Below, in pieces: positions 16,129-23,459 of a stretch of DNA of 26,194 nt. The translations under genes were made by a program, and so were the position numbers. Each line of letters begins with the position of its first letter. The stretch's first letter is position 1. The notes beneath the pieces were generated by a model. That model ran no database searches, had not been told where the DNA came from, and saw only the letters and a program-made list of their open reading frames with translations. Origin of the DNA: CAZQXD01 sp964597315 (GTDB taxonomy: Bacteria; Pseudomonadota; Gammaproteobacteria; Competibacterales; Competibacteraceae); assembly GCA_964597315.1 (NCBI GenBank), contig CAZQXD010000061.1:1-26194 (forward strand), read 5' to 3'.

Positions 16129-16608
16129 ATGAACGCTCGTCCCCTGGACCGCATCGATCGGCTGAGCCTGCGCACCCTGCAACGGAGCGGGCGCATCTCC
16201 AACGTGGACCTGGCCCGTACCGTACACCTCAGCCCCACCCCCTGCCTGGAACGGGTCAAGCGCCTGGAACGGGAGGGCTATATCCTGGGCTATCAGGCCC
16301 GGCTGGACCCGCGCAGACTGGGGGCGGGGCTGGTGATGGTGGTGGAACTGACCCTGGACCGGACCCGGCCCGAGGTGTTCGAGCGGTTTCGGGAGTCCAT
16401 CCTGGCGATTCCAGAGGTCATGGAGTGTTATATGGTGGCGGGAGGCTTCGATTACCTGCTCAAGCTGCGGGTGGCGGACATGCTGGAATATCGGACCCTG
16501 CTCACGGAAAAGCTCACCGCCATCCAGGGGGTATCCCAGACTCATACCTATGTGGTGATGGAGGAGGTCAAGGACACGACCCGACTGCCCTTTCTGGAAC
16601 GGTCGTGA
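16129..16608 (+). CDS. Lrp/AsnC-family transcriptional regulator
   Basis: A 159-residue regulator. It has the N-terminal helix-turn-helix (LDRIDRLSLRTLQRSGRISN, then VDLARTVHLSPTPCLERVKR) and a C-terminal RAM/effector domain (MECYMVAGGFDYLLKLRVAD, THTYVVMEEVKDT). PutR, the Lrp-type regulator of proline use, looks similar by eye, which fits the neighbouring putP remnant, but the ligand cannot be told from sequence. ATG 16129 gives the usual short leader before LDRIDR. An in-frame GTG at 16111 is an alternative, and neither has a strong ribosome site. The space for its promoter is cut by the putP junction. It converges on nsrR with 25 bases between stops, where a short stem (16615-16628) could act as a shared terminator. 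Confidence 0.9.
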   Translation: MNARPLDRIDRLSLRTLQRSGRISNVDLARTVHLSPTPCLERVKRLEREGYILGYQARLDPRRLGAGLVMVVELTLDRTRPEVFERFRESILAIPEVMECYMVAGGFDYLLKLRVADMLEYRTLLTEKLTAIQGVSQTHTYVVMEEVKDTTRLPFLERS

Positions 16609-16633
16609 CGGACCCGGCCCTCGGGCCGCGAGG

Positions 16634-17074
16634 TCACCTCGTGGGGACGGTCAGCGCCTTCGCCAGACCCCGGGGCTGGACCAGCAGATCCGCCAGGGTA
16701 TAGCCACCGAGAACCTTATAAAAGGCTTCCTGGGCCTCATGCAACACGCCCTGGAGCAGACAGGCAGGTAGCAGCCGGCAGCGGGAGGTGGCCGGGGAAA
16801 AGCACTCCACCAACACGTTATTGCTTTCGGTATGGAGCACCAGATCGCCAAGATTAATGGCCGCCGGATCGTTGGCCAGGCGAATACCGCCGCCTTTGCC
16901 CCGGGTTGTTTCCAGATAGCCCTGCTGGGCCAGAAAGTGCACCACTTTCATCAAGTGATTGGCTGATATCCCATAATCCTGGGCCATCTCGGCGATGGTC
17001 ACCAGTCGGTCCCGGTGCAGACCCGCGTACATCAGCACTCTCAGGCTGTAGTCAGTGAACGTGGTCAGTCGCAT
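16634..17074 (-). CDS. nsrR: Rrf2-family regulator, NsrR-like nitric oxide sensor
   Basis: A 146-residue Rrf2-type repressor. It starts MRLTTFTDYSLRVLMYAGLH and has a winged helix with YGISANHLMKVVHFL and TTRGKGGGIRLA. The cluster-binding cysteines are Cys91, Cys99 and Cys105 (CFSPATSRCRLLPAC), and the end YTLADLLVQP is typical of NsrR. NsrR carries an Fe-S cluster that reacts with nitric oxide and so releases repression. The assignment is supported by context: it is divergent from norEF, and NsrR-like operators lie in the intergenic region, one starting 14 bases before its own ATG, which suggests autoregulation. Confidence 0.93.
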   Translation of the reverse strand: MRLTTFTDYSLRVLMYAGLHRDRLVTIAEMAQDYGISANHLMKVVHFLAQQGYLETTRGKGGGIRLANDPAAINLGDLVLHTESNNVLVECFSPATSRCRLLPACLLQGVLHEAQEAFYKVLGGYTLADLLVQPRGLAKALTVPTR

Positions 17075-17087
17075 GGCACATCTCCAA

Positions 17088-17110
17088 AAGATGTATTCTA
17101 TATATTGCTT
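17088..17110. promoter_or_regulatory. Probable NsrR operator, nsrR-proximal
   Basis: Compared with the NsrR consensus of two 11-base half-sites around one base (AAGATGYATTT and its complement), the left half AAGATGTATTC matches at 10 of 11 and the right half ATATATTGCTT at 7 of 11. It lies 14 bases upstream of the nsrR ATG, a position suited to autoregulation. Confidence 0.5.
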
Positions 17111-17134
17111 TTATGGCATGAAGCCACTACCATA

Positions 17135-17157
17135 AACATGTATTAATTATACATCTT
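17135..17157. promoter_or_regulatory. Probable NsrR operator, main palindrome
   Basis: The 23-base element AACATGTATTA-A-TTATACATCTT matches the NsrR consensus at 9 of 11 in each half. Its inner part is a perfect inverted repeat ATGTAT/ATACAT with a five-base spacer. A further single half-site, AAGATGCAACT, overlaps downstream at about 17159-17169. Placed between nsrR and norE, it fits repression of both by NsrR. Confidence 0.62.
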
Positions 17158-17418
17158 AAAGATGCAACTGTCTCAACCAACGTCCGCACCCCAGGAGGGA
17201 TCGGTCTTGAAACGTACCACCGCGCTTGTCCCGCGCTCCAGGGAGTATCACGCCAACCTGGCCTTGGCCGAGAGTGGGGTCGTCGCTCCATGACCCATGA
17301 CACGTCCGCCACCATCGGCCCGGTGTCGAACACCTCCGAGCCTGGCCGATTTGACCCGCCCACCGGCCTTGAGCATCAACCGACAGTTCATGGCCCAGCT
17401 CGGAACAGGATTCAGGCG

Positions 17419-18000
17419 ATGCCCTCCCCTACGGAAAAAACCCTCCCGGAACCCATGCCCGGTGATCTGGCCATGTGGTTTTTCATCTTCGCCGAACTGC
17501 TGGTGTTCGGGGTGTTCTTTCTGGCCTATGCCTTCGCCCGGGCCGCCGACCCGGCCCTGTTCACCGCCGGACAGCAGACCATCGACCAGACCGCCGGGGC
17601 CATCAACACCCTGCTGCTGATCACCAGCAGCTATGCCGTGGCCCAGGCGGTGGCCGCCATCAAGCGGGGCGCGACCGCCCCGTGTCGGCGCTGGCTGGGG
17701 CTGGCCATCGGGCTGGGGCTGGGCTTCGTGGCCCTGAAGCTGGCCGGTTTCGCCCAGGTCTTCGCCCAGGGCATCACCCTGAGTACCAATACCTATTATA
17801 TGTTTTACCTGTCCCTCACTGGCTTTCACTTCATGCATGTGCTGATGGGGCTGATCGTGCTGGGGGCGGTGCTGTTCAAAGCCTGGCGTGGCGGCTACTC
17901 GGCCGGGGAGCATACCGGTGTGGAGACCGGCGCCAGCTACTGGCATATGGTGGACCTGGTGTGGATCATCCTGTTCGCCCTAGTCTATGTGCTACGCTAA
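17419..18000 (+). CDS. norE: NorE-type cytochrome c oxidase subunit III family protein
   Basis: A 193-residue integral membrane protein of the heme-copper oxidase subunit III family, without a catalytic subunit nearby. It shows PGDLAMWFFIFAELLVFGVFF in the first membrane helix, five helices in all, and the family motifs FHFMHVLMG and YWHMVDLVWIILF. The NorE subgroup is an accessory of nitric oxide reductase that raises its activity or stability. ATG 17419 is chosen because AGGA lies eight bases upstream and the protein then begins just before the conserved PGDLA; an in-frame ATG at 17290 would add 43 atypical residues. The norF-like gene follows at once. norCB is not in the window. Confidence 0.88.
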   Translation: MPSPTEKTLPEPMPGDLAMWFFIFAELLVFGVFFLAYAFARAADPALFTAGQQTIDQTAGAINTLLLITSSYAVAQAVAAIKRGATAPCRRWLGLAIGLGLGFVALKLAGFAQVFAQGITLSTNTYYMFYLSLTGFHFMHVLMGLIVLGAVLFKAWRGGYSAGEHTGVETGASYWHMVDLVWIILFALVYVLR

Positions 18001-18012
18001 GGGAGACACGAC

Positions 18013-18276
18013 TTGAAAGCGTTACTGAGTTCCAACACCACGGCCTGGATTCTGCTGATGGCCCTGACTGGCGCCGGTTTCGGGGTGGCCGAGGCGGGCC
18101 TGGGGGGCGTTGGCATCGCCGCAGCGGTACTGCTGGGCACCCTGCTCAAAGGCGAACTGGTCATCCACCGCTTCATGGGCCTGGCCCGGGTGGCCTGGCC
18201 GTGGCGGGCGATCCTCAGCGGCTACCTGCTGCTAGTGCTGGGCCTGATCGGCGTGGCCTATGTCCTGGCCCTGTGA
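18013..18276 (+). CDS. norF: NorF-like small membrane protein (subunit IV family)
   Basis: An 87-residue protein with three predicted membrane helices and the segment LLKGELVIHRFMGLARV, typical of the cytochrome c oxidase subunit IV/NorF family. NorF is a partner of NorE in nitric oxide reductase maturation. The start is a TTG at 18013, with GGGAGA about seven bases upstream; no ATG fits. It begins 12 bases after norE and is surely cotranscribed with it. Confidence 0.85.
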   Translation: MKALLSSNTTAWILLMALTGAGFGVAEAGLGGVGIAAAVLLGTLLKGELVIHRFMGLARVAWPWRAILSGYLLLVLGLIGVAYVLAL

Positions 18277-18293
18277 CGGGCGCCTGTCCCGGT

Positions 18294-19259
18294 TTACAGC
18301 CAGCCCCGCTCCCGGTAATAGCGCAACGCTCCCTCGTGCAAAGGCGCCGATAAACCATCGCGAATCATGATTTCCGGGGTCAGCGCCCCCCAGGCCGGGT
18401 GACGAGCCTGAAACTCCTCGAAGCGATCAAATACAGCCTTCACCACCCTATAGACCAGATCAGGATCGGTCTGGTCGGAGGCCACCACCGTGGCCTTGAC
18501 CCCGAAGGTCTTTACCGGCGGTGAGTCCTGCCCGTACAGCCCACCGGGGATGAGGGTTTCGGCGTAATAGGGATTTTGCCGTACCAGTTGCTGGATATAC
18601 GGTCCCGAGACTTCCGCCAGCCGGGCCTGGCACAAACGCACCGCCTGGGCCACCGAGTCGTTGGGATGGCCCACGGTATAGACCATGGCCTCCACCCGGT
18701 CGTGGCACAGGGCCAGGGATTGCTGGTCGGCAGGCAGTTCGTTGGCTAGGGCGAAATCGGCCTTGGTCCAGCCTTTGGCGGCCATCACTACGTCCATGGT
18801 GGCCCGTTGGCCGGAGCCGGGATTGCCGATATTCACCCGCCGACCCTGGAGGTCATCCAAGGACTTTATGCCCGAGTCCCGCCGCACCACCAGGGTGAAG
18901 GGTTCCCCGTGTACCGAGAACAAGGCCCGCAGACCGGCATTCGGCCCGGCCTCGGTGAAGGGTCCGCTGCCATTAACGGCATGGTACTGGAGATCGGACT
19001 GGGCCAGGGCCATGGGCAGGGCGCCCTCCGCCAGGGCTTTGAGGTTGGCGGTGGAGCCGTCGGTGACCCGGGCTTCGCAGGGGCTGTCCAGCAGGGTGCA
19101 GATGGTCCGGCCCACTTGATAATAGACCCCGGCGCGACTGGCGGTGCCGATCACTAGGTCCGCCGCCACCACGGGACCGACGGCGACCATCAACAGCAGG
19201 CAGAGTAGCACCCGACCAATTTGGCCAGGGACGCGATGTTCAGATCTGGAAATTAGCAT
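18294..19259 (-). CDS. TAXI-family TRAP-type solute-binding protein
   Basis: A 321-residue periplasmic binding protein of the TAXI family. A signal peptide (LLCLLLMVAVGPVVAA, about residues 16-33) is followed by the typical start LVIGTASRAGVYYQVGRTIC, then DGSTANLKALAEGALPMALAQ, LQGRRVNIGNPGSGQRATMD and a C-terminal YYRERGWL. TAXI proteins deliver solutes to TRAP transporters with fused membrane subunits. Here no membrane subunit is next to it, so it is an orphan and its substrate is unknown. ATG 19259 is preferred to the longer frame (19406) because AGGGGA lies upstream and the signal peptide then sits at the N-terminus. It converges on norF with 17 bases between. Confidence 0.92.
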   Translation of the reverse strand: MLISRSEHRVPGQIGRVLLCLLLMVAVGPVVAADLVIGTASRAGVYYQVGRTICTLLDSPCEARVTDGSTANLKALAEGALPMALAQSDLQYHAVNGSGPFTEAGPNAGLRALFSVHGEPFTLVVRRDSGIKSLDDLQGRRVNIGNPGSGQRATMDVVMAAKGWTKADFALANELPADQQSLALCHDRVEAMVYTVGHPNDSVAQAVRLCQARLAEVSGPYIQQLVRQNPYYAETLIPGGLYGQDSPPVKTFGVKATVVASDQTDPDLVYRVVKAVFDRFEEFQARHPAWGALTPEIMIRDGLSAPLHEGALRYYRERGWL

Positions 19260-19424
19260 GTGCCATCCCCTGTTTCCCGAGCGGTTCGGGTCCGGCGTCG
19301 CGCCCTCTGCTGGACTATTGGTCCTGACATTCGAAAAAATTAAACATGCGCAGACGACACCGCCCATTAAAGGGGTATAGCACGGCAAGGGCGGCTTGCA
19401 AGCCATGGCCGCGGCTAAACCACG

Positions 19425-20315
19425 TCAGGGCAGGCCCCGGCGCTGGCCGTATTGCTGCAACAGGATACCCCCCACGATCAGCCCCAGCCCTACCGGGGTG
19501 CTGGCGTAAATAGGCTCCCCCACCACCCAATGAATAACCAACAAGGACAGAAACGGCGCCAGATAAATCAGATTGCTCACCTCCGCCGTGGTGCGGGACA
19601 GCTTCAGGGCCTTGAGCCACAGCACGAAAGTCACCCCCATCTCGAACAACCCCACATAGGCCGCCCCCGCCAGGCCCTCCATCGGGGGCAGCCGAGCCTG
19701 CCCGGAGAGTAGGAAATACCCCCCCACCAGCAGCAGCCCGAACACAAAGTTCAGGCACAGCCGCAGCACCGGGTCGCGCCGGTCCCGCATCCCGAACAGC
19801 CAATAGCTGGCCCAGATCACGGTGCTGGCCAAGGCCAGACCCACGCCCAGACCGTCGGTGACCGTCAAGCCCAGCAGGTCTCCCCGGGTGGAGATCACCA
19901 GTACCCCAGCGAAGCTCAGGCCCATGGCCGCCAGAGCCACCGGTCGTATCCGCTGACCCAAGAACACCACCGAGAGCAGCACCAGCACGATAGGCCAAGT
20001 GAAGTTCAGGGGCTGGGCCTCTTGGGCCGGCAGCCGGTCGTAGGCTTCGAACAACAGCAGGTAATACAGAAACGGGTTCAGCAGCCCCAGCCCCGCCGAG
20101 CGGGCATAGTCCCCCGGGGTCCAGTCCCGCAACTCCCGCAGCCGACCGCTAGCCAGCAACAGGGCCAGCAAGGCCAGCAGGGAGACCAGAGAGGCCCAGA
20201 ACAACAGTTCCAGGGGGGAGAGGTGGGCCAGGGATAGCTTGAAGGCCGAGGCCACGGTGGACCAAAACAGCACCGTGGCGGCAGCGTATAAATAGGCCCG
20301 GGTCTGATCGGTCAT
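19425..20315 (-). CDS. EamA/DMT-family transporter
   Basis: A 296-residue inner-membrane protein with about ten helices arranged as two EamA repeats. It has the usual AHLSPLELLFWASLVSLLAL region and ends VGLGLIVGGILLQQY. Members export or import amino acids, nucleotide-like metabolites or organic acids; the substrate cannot be read from sequence. The start lies three bases after the stop of the transhydrogenase gene, so it is the last gene of a three-gene operon and may move a substrate or product of those enzymes. Confidence 0.93.
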   Translation of the reverse strand: MTDQTRAYLYAAATVLFWSTVASAFKLSLAHLSPLELLFWASLVSLLALLALLLASGRLRELRDWTPGDYARSAGLGLLNPFLYYLLLFEAYDRLPAQEAQPLNFTWPIVLVLLSVVFLGQRIRPVALAAMGLSFAGVLVISTRGDLLGLTVTDGLGVGLALASTVIWASYWLFGMRDRRDPVLRLCLNFVFGLLLVGGYFLLSGQARLPPMEGLAGAAYVGLFEMGVTFVLWLKALKLSRTTAEVSNLIYLAPFLSLLVIHWVVGEPIYASTPVGLGLIVGGILLQQYGQRRGLP

Positions 20316-20318
20316 CGG

Positions 20319-21626
20319 CTACCAGTAGGCCATGGCGCCCCGATACAGGGCGCGCAGTTCGTCCCGGCCCACCGTCCGGGGGGCATTCTTGAGCAGCCGC
20401 TGTTGCAGATAGGCCCCTTCGGTCAGCCCGTCCACGTCGGTTTCCCCGTAGCCCACCCCCACCAGGCCGTTGGGGATGGCTGCGGCCCGCATCAGCTCGA
20501 TCAGCCGCTTGGCCACCACCTCCCCGGCGTCCTCGGGAACGGCGCCACGCACCTCCGCCCCCAGCAGTTCGGCGCCGCGCAGGTGGCGCTCCGGGCAGGC
20601 TTCGGCCGTGAACCGAAACACCGCCGGGGCGTTGACAATCACCGACATGCCGTGGGGGATGATGGGTTCCTGGTCAGGATAGCCTGTGGGGCGGAAGTCT
20701 TTGACCAGCCCGGCCACGGAATAGGACATGCCATGGGGGACATGGACCCCAGCGTTGCCGAAAGCGATGCCCGCCAGGGTGGCAGCGTACATCATCTGGT
20801 GACGAGCCTCGGTGTCGGCGGCGTCCCGCACCGCCCGCTCCAGATAGCGGCCGGTCAGGCCCAGGGCCTGTTCGCAGCCCACATCACTCCAGGGGTTGGC
20901 GCCCTGGCTCATGGGCCGCTGGGCGGCGTCGTCCGGCCTGGCCCGGTAGGTATAGGGAAGGGCCGTATAGGACTCTAAAGCGTGACTGAGTACATCGAAA
21001 CCGCTGGCCGCCACCACATTGGCGGGCAGGGTCAGGGTCACATCCGGGTCCACCAGGGCCAGGGTGGGGCGTAGCCGACGGTGGGCGATGCCGGTCTTGG
21101 TTTTGCTGGCCAGCAGGTCGAATACCGTGATGCCGGTGCATTCGCTGCCGGTGCCGCTGGTGGTGGGACAAGCGATATGGGGTTTCAGGGCGCCCGGCAC
21201 CGGTCGGCCCTCCCCCACCGGGGGGTTCACATAGGCTAGAAAATCAGCCGGATAGGTGGCGTAGAGATTGGCGGCCTTGCAGGTGTCGATCACCGAACCG
21301 CCCCCCACTGACACATAGCCATCGAACCGGCCCTCGGCGGCGAAGCAGGCGGCCTCCTGAAAGGACTGATCGGTGGGTTCCACCCGCACCTGATCGTAGA
21401 CCGCCACCTCCACCCCGGCCCGGCCCAGGGACTCCAGCACCCGGCGGGGATGGGGCAAGTTGTTCAGCACCGGGTCGGTGAACAGGGCCACCCGTTTTAG
21501 GCCCAAGGCCCGGGCCTGGTCCCCGGCCTCGGCCAGCACCCCAGGGCCGTAGACAATGGCCGATAGGTCCACGGCGAAGGCCCGGTCCCCATGCTCGGTA
21601 AAGTCGTAATAATGACAGCAGCCCAT
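20319..21626 (-). CDS. Hydroxyacid-oxoacid transhydrogenase (iron-containing alcohol dehydrogenase family)
   Basis: 435 residues of the Fe-ADH family, closest by eye to the ADHFE1/HOT subgroup. In that subgroup the enzyme couples oxidation of 4-hydroxybutyrate to succinic semialdehyde with reduction of 2-oxoglutarate to 2-hydroxyglutarate. Landmarks are VSVGGGSVIDTCKAANLYAT, PTTSGTGSECTGITVFD, the metal-site region ASGFDVLSHALESYTALPYT with the subgroup insert RPMSQGANPWSD, and GNAGVHVPHGMSYSVAGLVK and IPHGMSVIVNAPAVF carrying the His ligands. It sits between the alpha/beta hydrolase (40 bases upstream) and an EamA transporter (three bases downstream), suggesting a small hydroxyacid or lactone route. 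Confidence 0.92.
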   Translation of the reverse strand: MGCCHYYDFTEHGDRAFAVDLSAIVYGPGVLAEAGDQARALGLKRVALFTDPVLNNLPHPRRVLESLGRAGVEVAVYDQVRVEPTDQSFQEAACFAAEGRFDGYVSVGGGSVIDTCKAANLYATYPADFLAYVNPPVGEGRPVPGALKPHIACPTTSGTGSECTGITVFDLLASKTKTGIAHRRLRPTLALVDPDVTLTLPANVVAASGFDVLSHALESYTALPYTYRARPDDAAQRPMSQGANPWSDVGCEQALGLTGRYLERAVRDAADTEARHQMMYAATLAGIAFGNAGVHVPHGMSYSVAGLVKDFRPTGYPDQEPIIPHGMSVIVNAPAVFRFTAEACPERHLRGAELLGAEVRGAVPEDAGEVVAKRLIELMRAAAIPNGLVGVGYGETDVDGLTEGAYLQQRLLKNAPRTVGRDELRALYRGAMAYW

Positions 21627-21666
21627 GGCGCGCCCTCCTCCTCAAGTGGTGGATCAGACCCTGAGC

Positions 21667-22494
21667 TTAGCGCAAGTGACGGTCCAGAAAGGCCGCCAGT
21701 TTCTCCCGGTAGGCCGGGCCGCTGACCAGAAATCCGTTGTTGTGGTCCCCCCGCAGTTCCACAAACCCCTTCGGTTCCCGGGCGGCCTGGTACAGCCGCT
21801 GGCCGTGCTTGAAGGGCACGATCTCGTCATGGGGGCTGTGGATCACCAGCACCGGCGCCGCCACCGACCCCAGATACGCCAGGGTGGCATAGCGCAGCCG
21901 GGTCAGCCACCGGGCCGGTAGCCAGGGATACAGGTCGGCGGCCATATCCGGCGCCGAGGTGAAAGCCGATTCCAGGATCAGCGCCCCCGGCTTTTGTCGG
22001 GAGGCCAGATGAGCCGCCACCGCCGCCCCCAGGGAGCGGCCGAATATCACGATCCGCCCCGGCTCCAGACCCCGGACCGCCAGCAGATAGTCCCAGGCCG
22101 CCTGGGCATCCCGATACAGGCCGTCCTCGCCAGGACTGCCCTGACTGCGGCCATAGCCCCGGTAGTCGAAGATCAGCACATTCAGGCCTAGGTTGTGAAA
22201 AATGGCCAGGGACTCCAGACGGTGGGAGATATTGCCGGCGTTGCCGTGACAAAACAGCAGCGTGCCCCGGGCATCCGCCACCGGCAGCCACCAGCCGTGC
22301 AACTTCAGGCCGTCGTCGGTGGTCAGTTCCACCTCGTCGAAGTCCAGGTCCAGGGCCGCCGGGGTGGCGGTGAGCGCCCGGCCCGGCACCCCCGGCAGAT
22401 GGATCAGTCGGGACTGGGTGAAAAACAGCAACAGGGCCACGGCCAAATAACCCGCCATGGCCAGCAACACCAGGGTTCCCAGCAATTTAAACAA
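21667..22494 (-). CDS. Membrane-anchored alpha/beta hydrolase (BEM46-like)
   Basis: A 275-residue serine hydrolase with an N-terminal membrane anchor (about residues 4-25) and a full alpha/beta fold. The oxyanion region FCHGNAGNISHRLE is followed by FDYRGYGRSQGSPGEDGLY, nucleophile Ser154 in FGRSLGAA, Asp223 in HSPHDEIVP and His251 in GDHNNG. The BEM46/YfhR family has no firm substrate. It is the first gene of an operon with the transhydrogenase and EamA transporter, so hydrolysis of an ester or lactone upstream of a hydroxyacid is plausible. It is divergent from a second EamA gene, with 91 bases between the starts. Confidence 0.92.
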   Translation of the reverse strand: MFKLLGTLVLLAMAGYLAVALLLFFTQSRLIHLPGVPGRALTATPAALDLDFDEVELTTDDGLKLHGWWLPVADARGTLLFCHGNAGNISHRLESLAIFHNLGLNVLIFDYRGYGRSQGSPGEDGLYRDAQAAWDYLLAVRGLEPGRIVIFGRSLGAAVAAHLASRQKPGALILESAFTSAPDMAADLYPWLPARWLTRLRYATLAYLGSVAAPVLVIHSPHDEIVPFKHGQRLYQAAREPKGFVELRGDHNNGFLVSGPAYREKLAAFLDRHLR

Positions 22495-22585
22495 ATTTTT
22501 TCCCCCGAACCGCTATCATGACCGGCTCCAAACAGCTTAGACTGGCCCACCGTTCCAGGCGACGCCGACTGTACCAAGGCAGGCC

Positions 22586-23458
22586 ATGACTCCTATCGAC
22601 CTTCTGCTGGCCCTGATCGCCAATACCGCCTGGGCCTTCAACTTTATCGCCGGCAAGGCGGGCATGACCCACTTCAGTCCGCTGATGTTCACCGCTCTGC
22701 GCTTTGCCATGCTGCTGGCCCTGTTGCTGCCCTTTCTGCGTCCGGTGCCAGGGCAGATGTTCAACCTGCTCAGGCTGGGGCTGGTGCTGGGGGTGCTGCA
22801 CTTCTGGCTGATGTTCGCCGGCCTGAACGCCGGGGGGGATGTGTCCTCCATCGCCATTCTCACCCAGTTGTACGTGCCCTTCTCGGCTCTGATGGCGGTG
22901 GCGTTTCTAGGGGAGTCCATGGGTTGGCGGCGAATCACTGGCACCCTGGTGGCCTTCGCCGGGGTGCTGGTCATCGGCTTTGACCCGGTGGTGTTCAATC
23001 ATCCCCTGGCGGTGCTGTATATCACCGGCGCCGCCCTGGCCATGGCCACCGGTGCGATTCTGATGCGCCGCCTGCAAGGGGTGGGGGTGTTCCAGCTCCA
23101 AGCCTGGCTGGCGGCGGTGGCCACCCCCTGCCTGCTGCTGTTGTCCCTGCTCCTAGAGGACGGCCAGTGGGCCATGCTGACCAGCGCCGACTGGCTGGAC
23201 TATGCTGCCCCCGCTTACACCGCCGTGGGCGGTTCCCTGGTGGGACACGGCATCGTCTATTATCTACTGCGCCGCTATCCGGTGAGCCTGACCGCGCCCA
23301 TCATGCTGCTGACCCCGGTGCTGGCGGTGGTGTTCGGGGTCACCCTGTGGGGTGACACCCTGGGCTGGAAGCTGGTGGCGGGGGGGGTGCTGGTGCTGGC
23401 TGGGGTGGCGATCATCACCGTCCGGGCGCCCCGACTGGCGCTGCGGCGGCTGGGTTGA
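22586..23458 (+). CDS. EamA/DMT-family transporter (second)
   Basis: 290 residues with about ten membrane helices in two EamA repeats (NTAWAFNFIAGKAGMTHFSP in the first, YTAVGGSLVGHGIVYYLLRR in the second). It is not a close copy of the other transporter in the window. Substrate unknown. ATG 22586 has AGG eight bases upstream. The protein ends normally (RAPRLALRRLG), and right after its TGA the sequence switches to the cut end of a CoA-transferase gene on the other strand. Confidence 0.93.
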   Translation: MTPIDLLLALIANTAWAFNFIAGKAGMTHFSPLMFTALRFAMLLALLLPFLRPVPGQMFNLLRLGLVLGVLHFWLMFAGLNAGGDVSSIAILTQLYVPFSALMAVAFLGESMGWRRITGTLVAFAGVLVIGFDPVVFNHPLAVLYITGAALAMATGAILMRRLQGVGVFQLQAWLAAVATPCLLLLSLLLEDGQWAMLTSADWLDYAAPAYTAVGGSLVGHGIVYYLLRRYPVSLTAPIMLLTPVLAVVFGVTLWGDTLGWKLVAGGVLVLAGVAIITVRAPRLALRRLG

Positions 23459-23459
23459 G

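Larger units (their letters stand above)
17075..17418. other. nsrR-norE divergent intergenic region
   Basis: About 344 bases separate the two divergent starts. The first 95 bases beside nsrR are AT-rich and hold the operator-like sites. The remainder (about 17170-17418) is GC-rich. It is open in the norE frame from an ATG at 17290, but that extension has no membrane or family-like sequence and no ribosome site, so I treat it as leader. No clear -10/-35 pair could be assigned. Confidence 0.6.

Noticed and set aside
17290..17418. Longer NorE N-terminus from ATG 17290
   Set aside because: The 43 extra residues are hydrophilic and unlike the family, and there is no ribosome site. ATG 17419 has AGGA at the right distance.
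19393..19404. Perfect 12-bp palindrome GGCTTGCAAGCC near the end of the EamA gene
   Set aside because: It is too short to call an operator without further copies, there is no loop or T-run for a terminator, and no regulator is linked to it.
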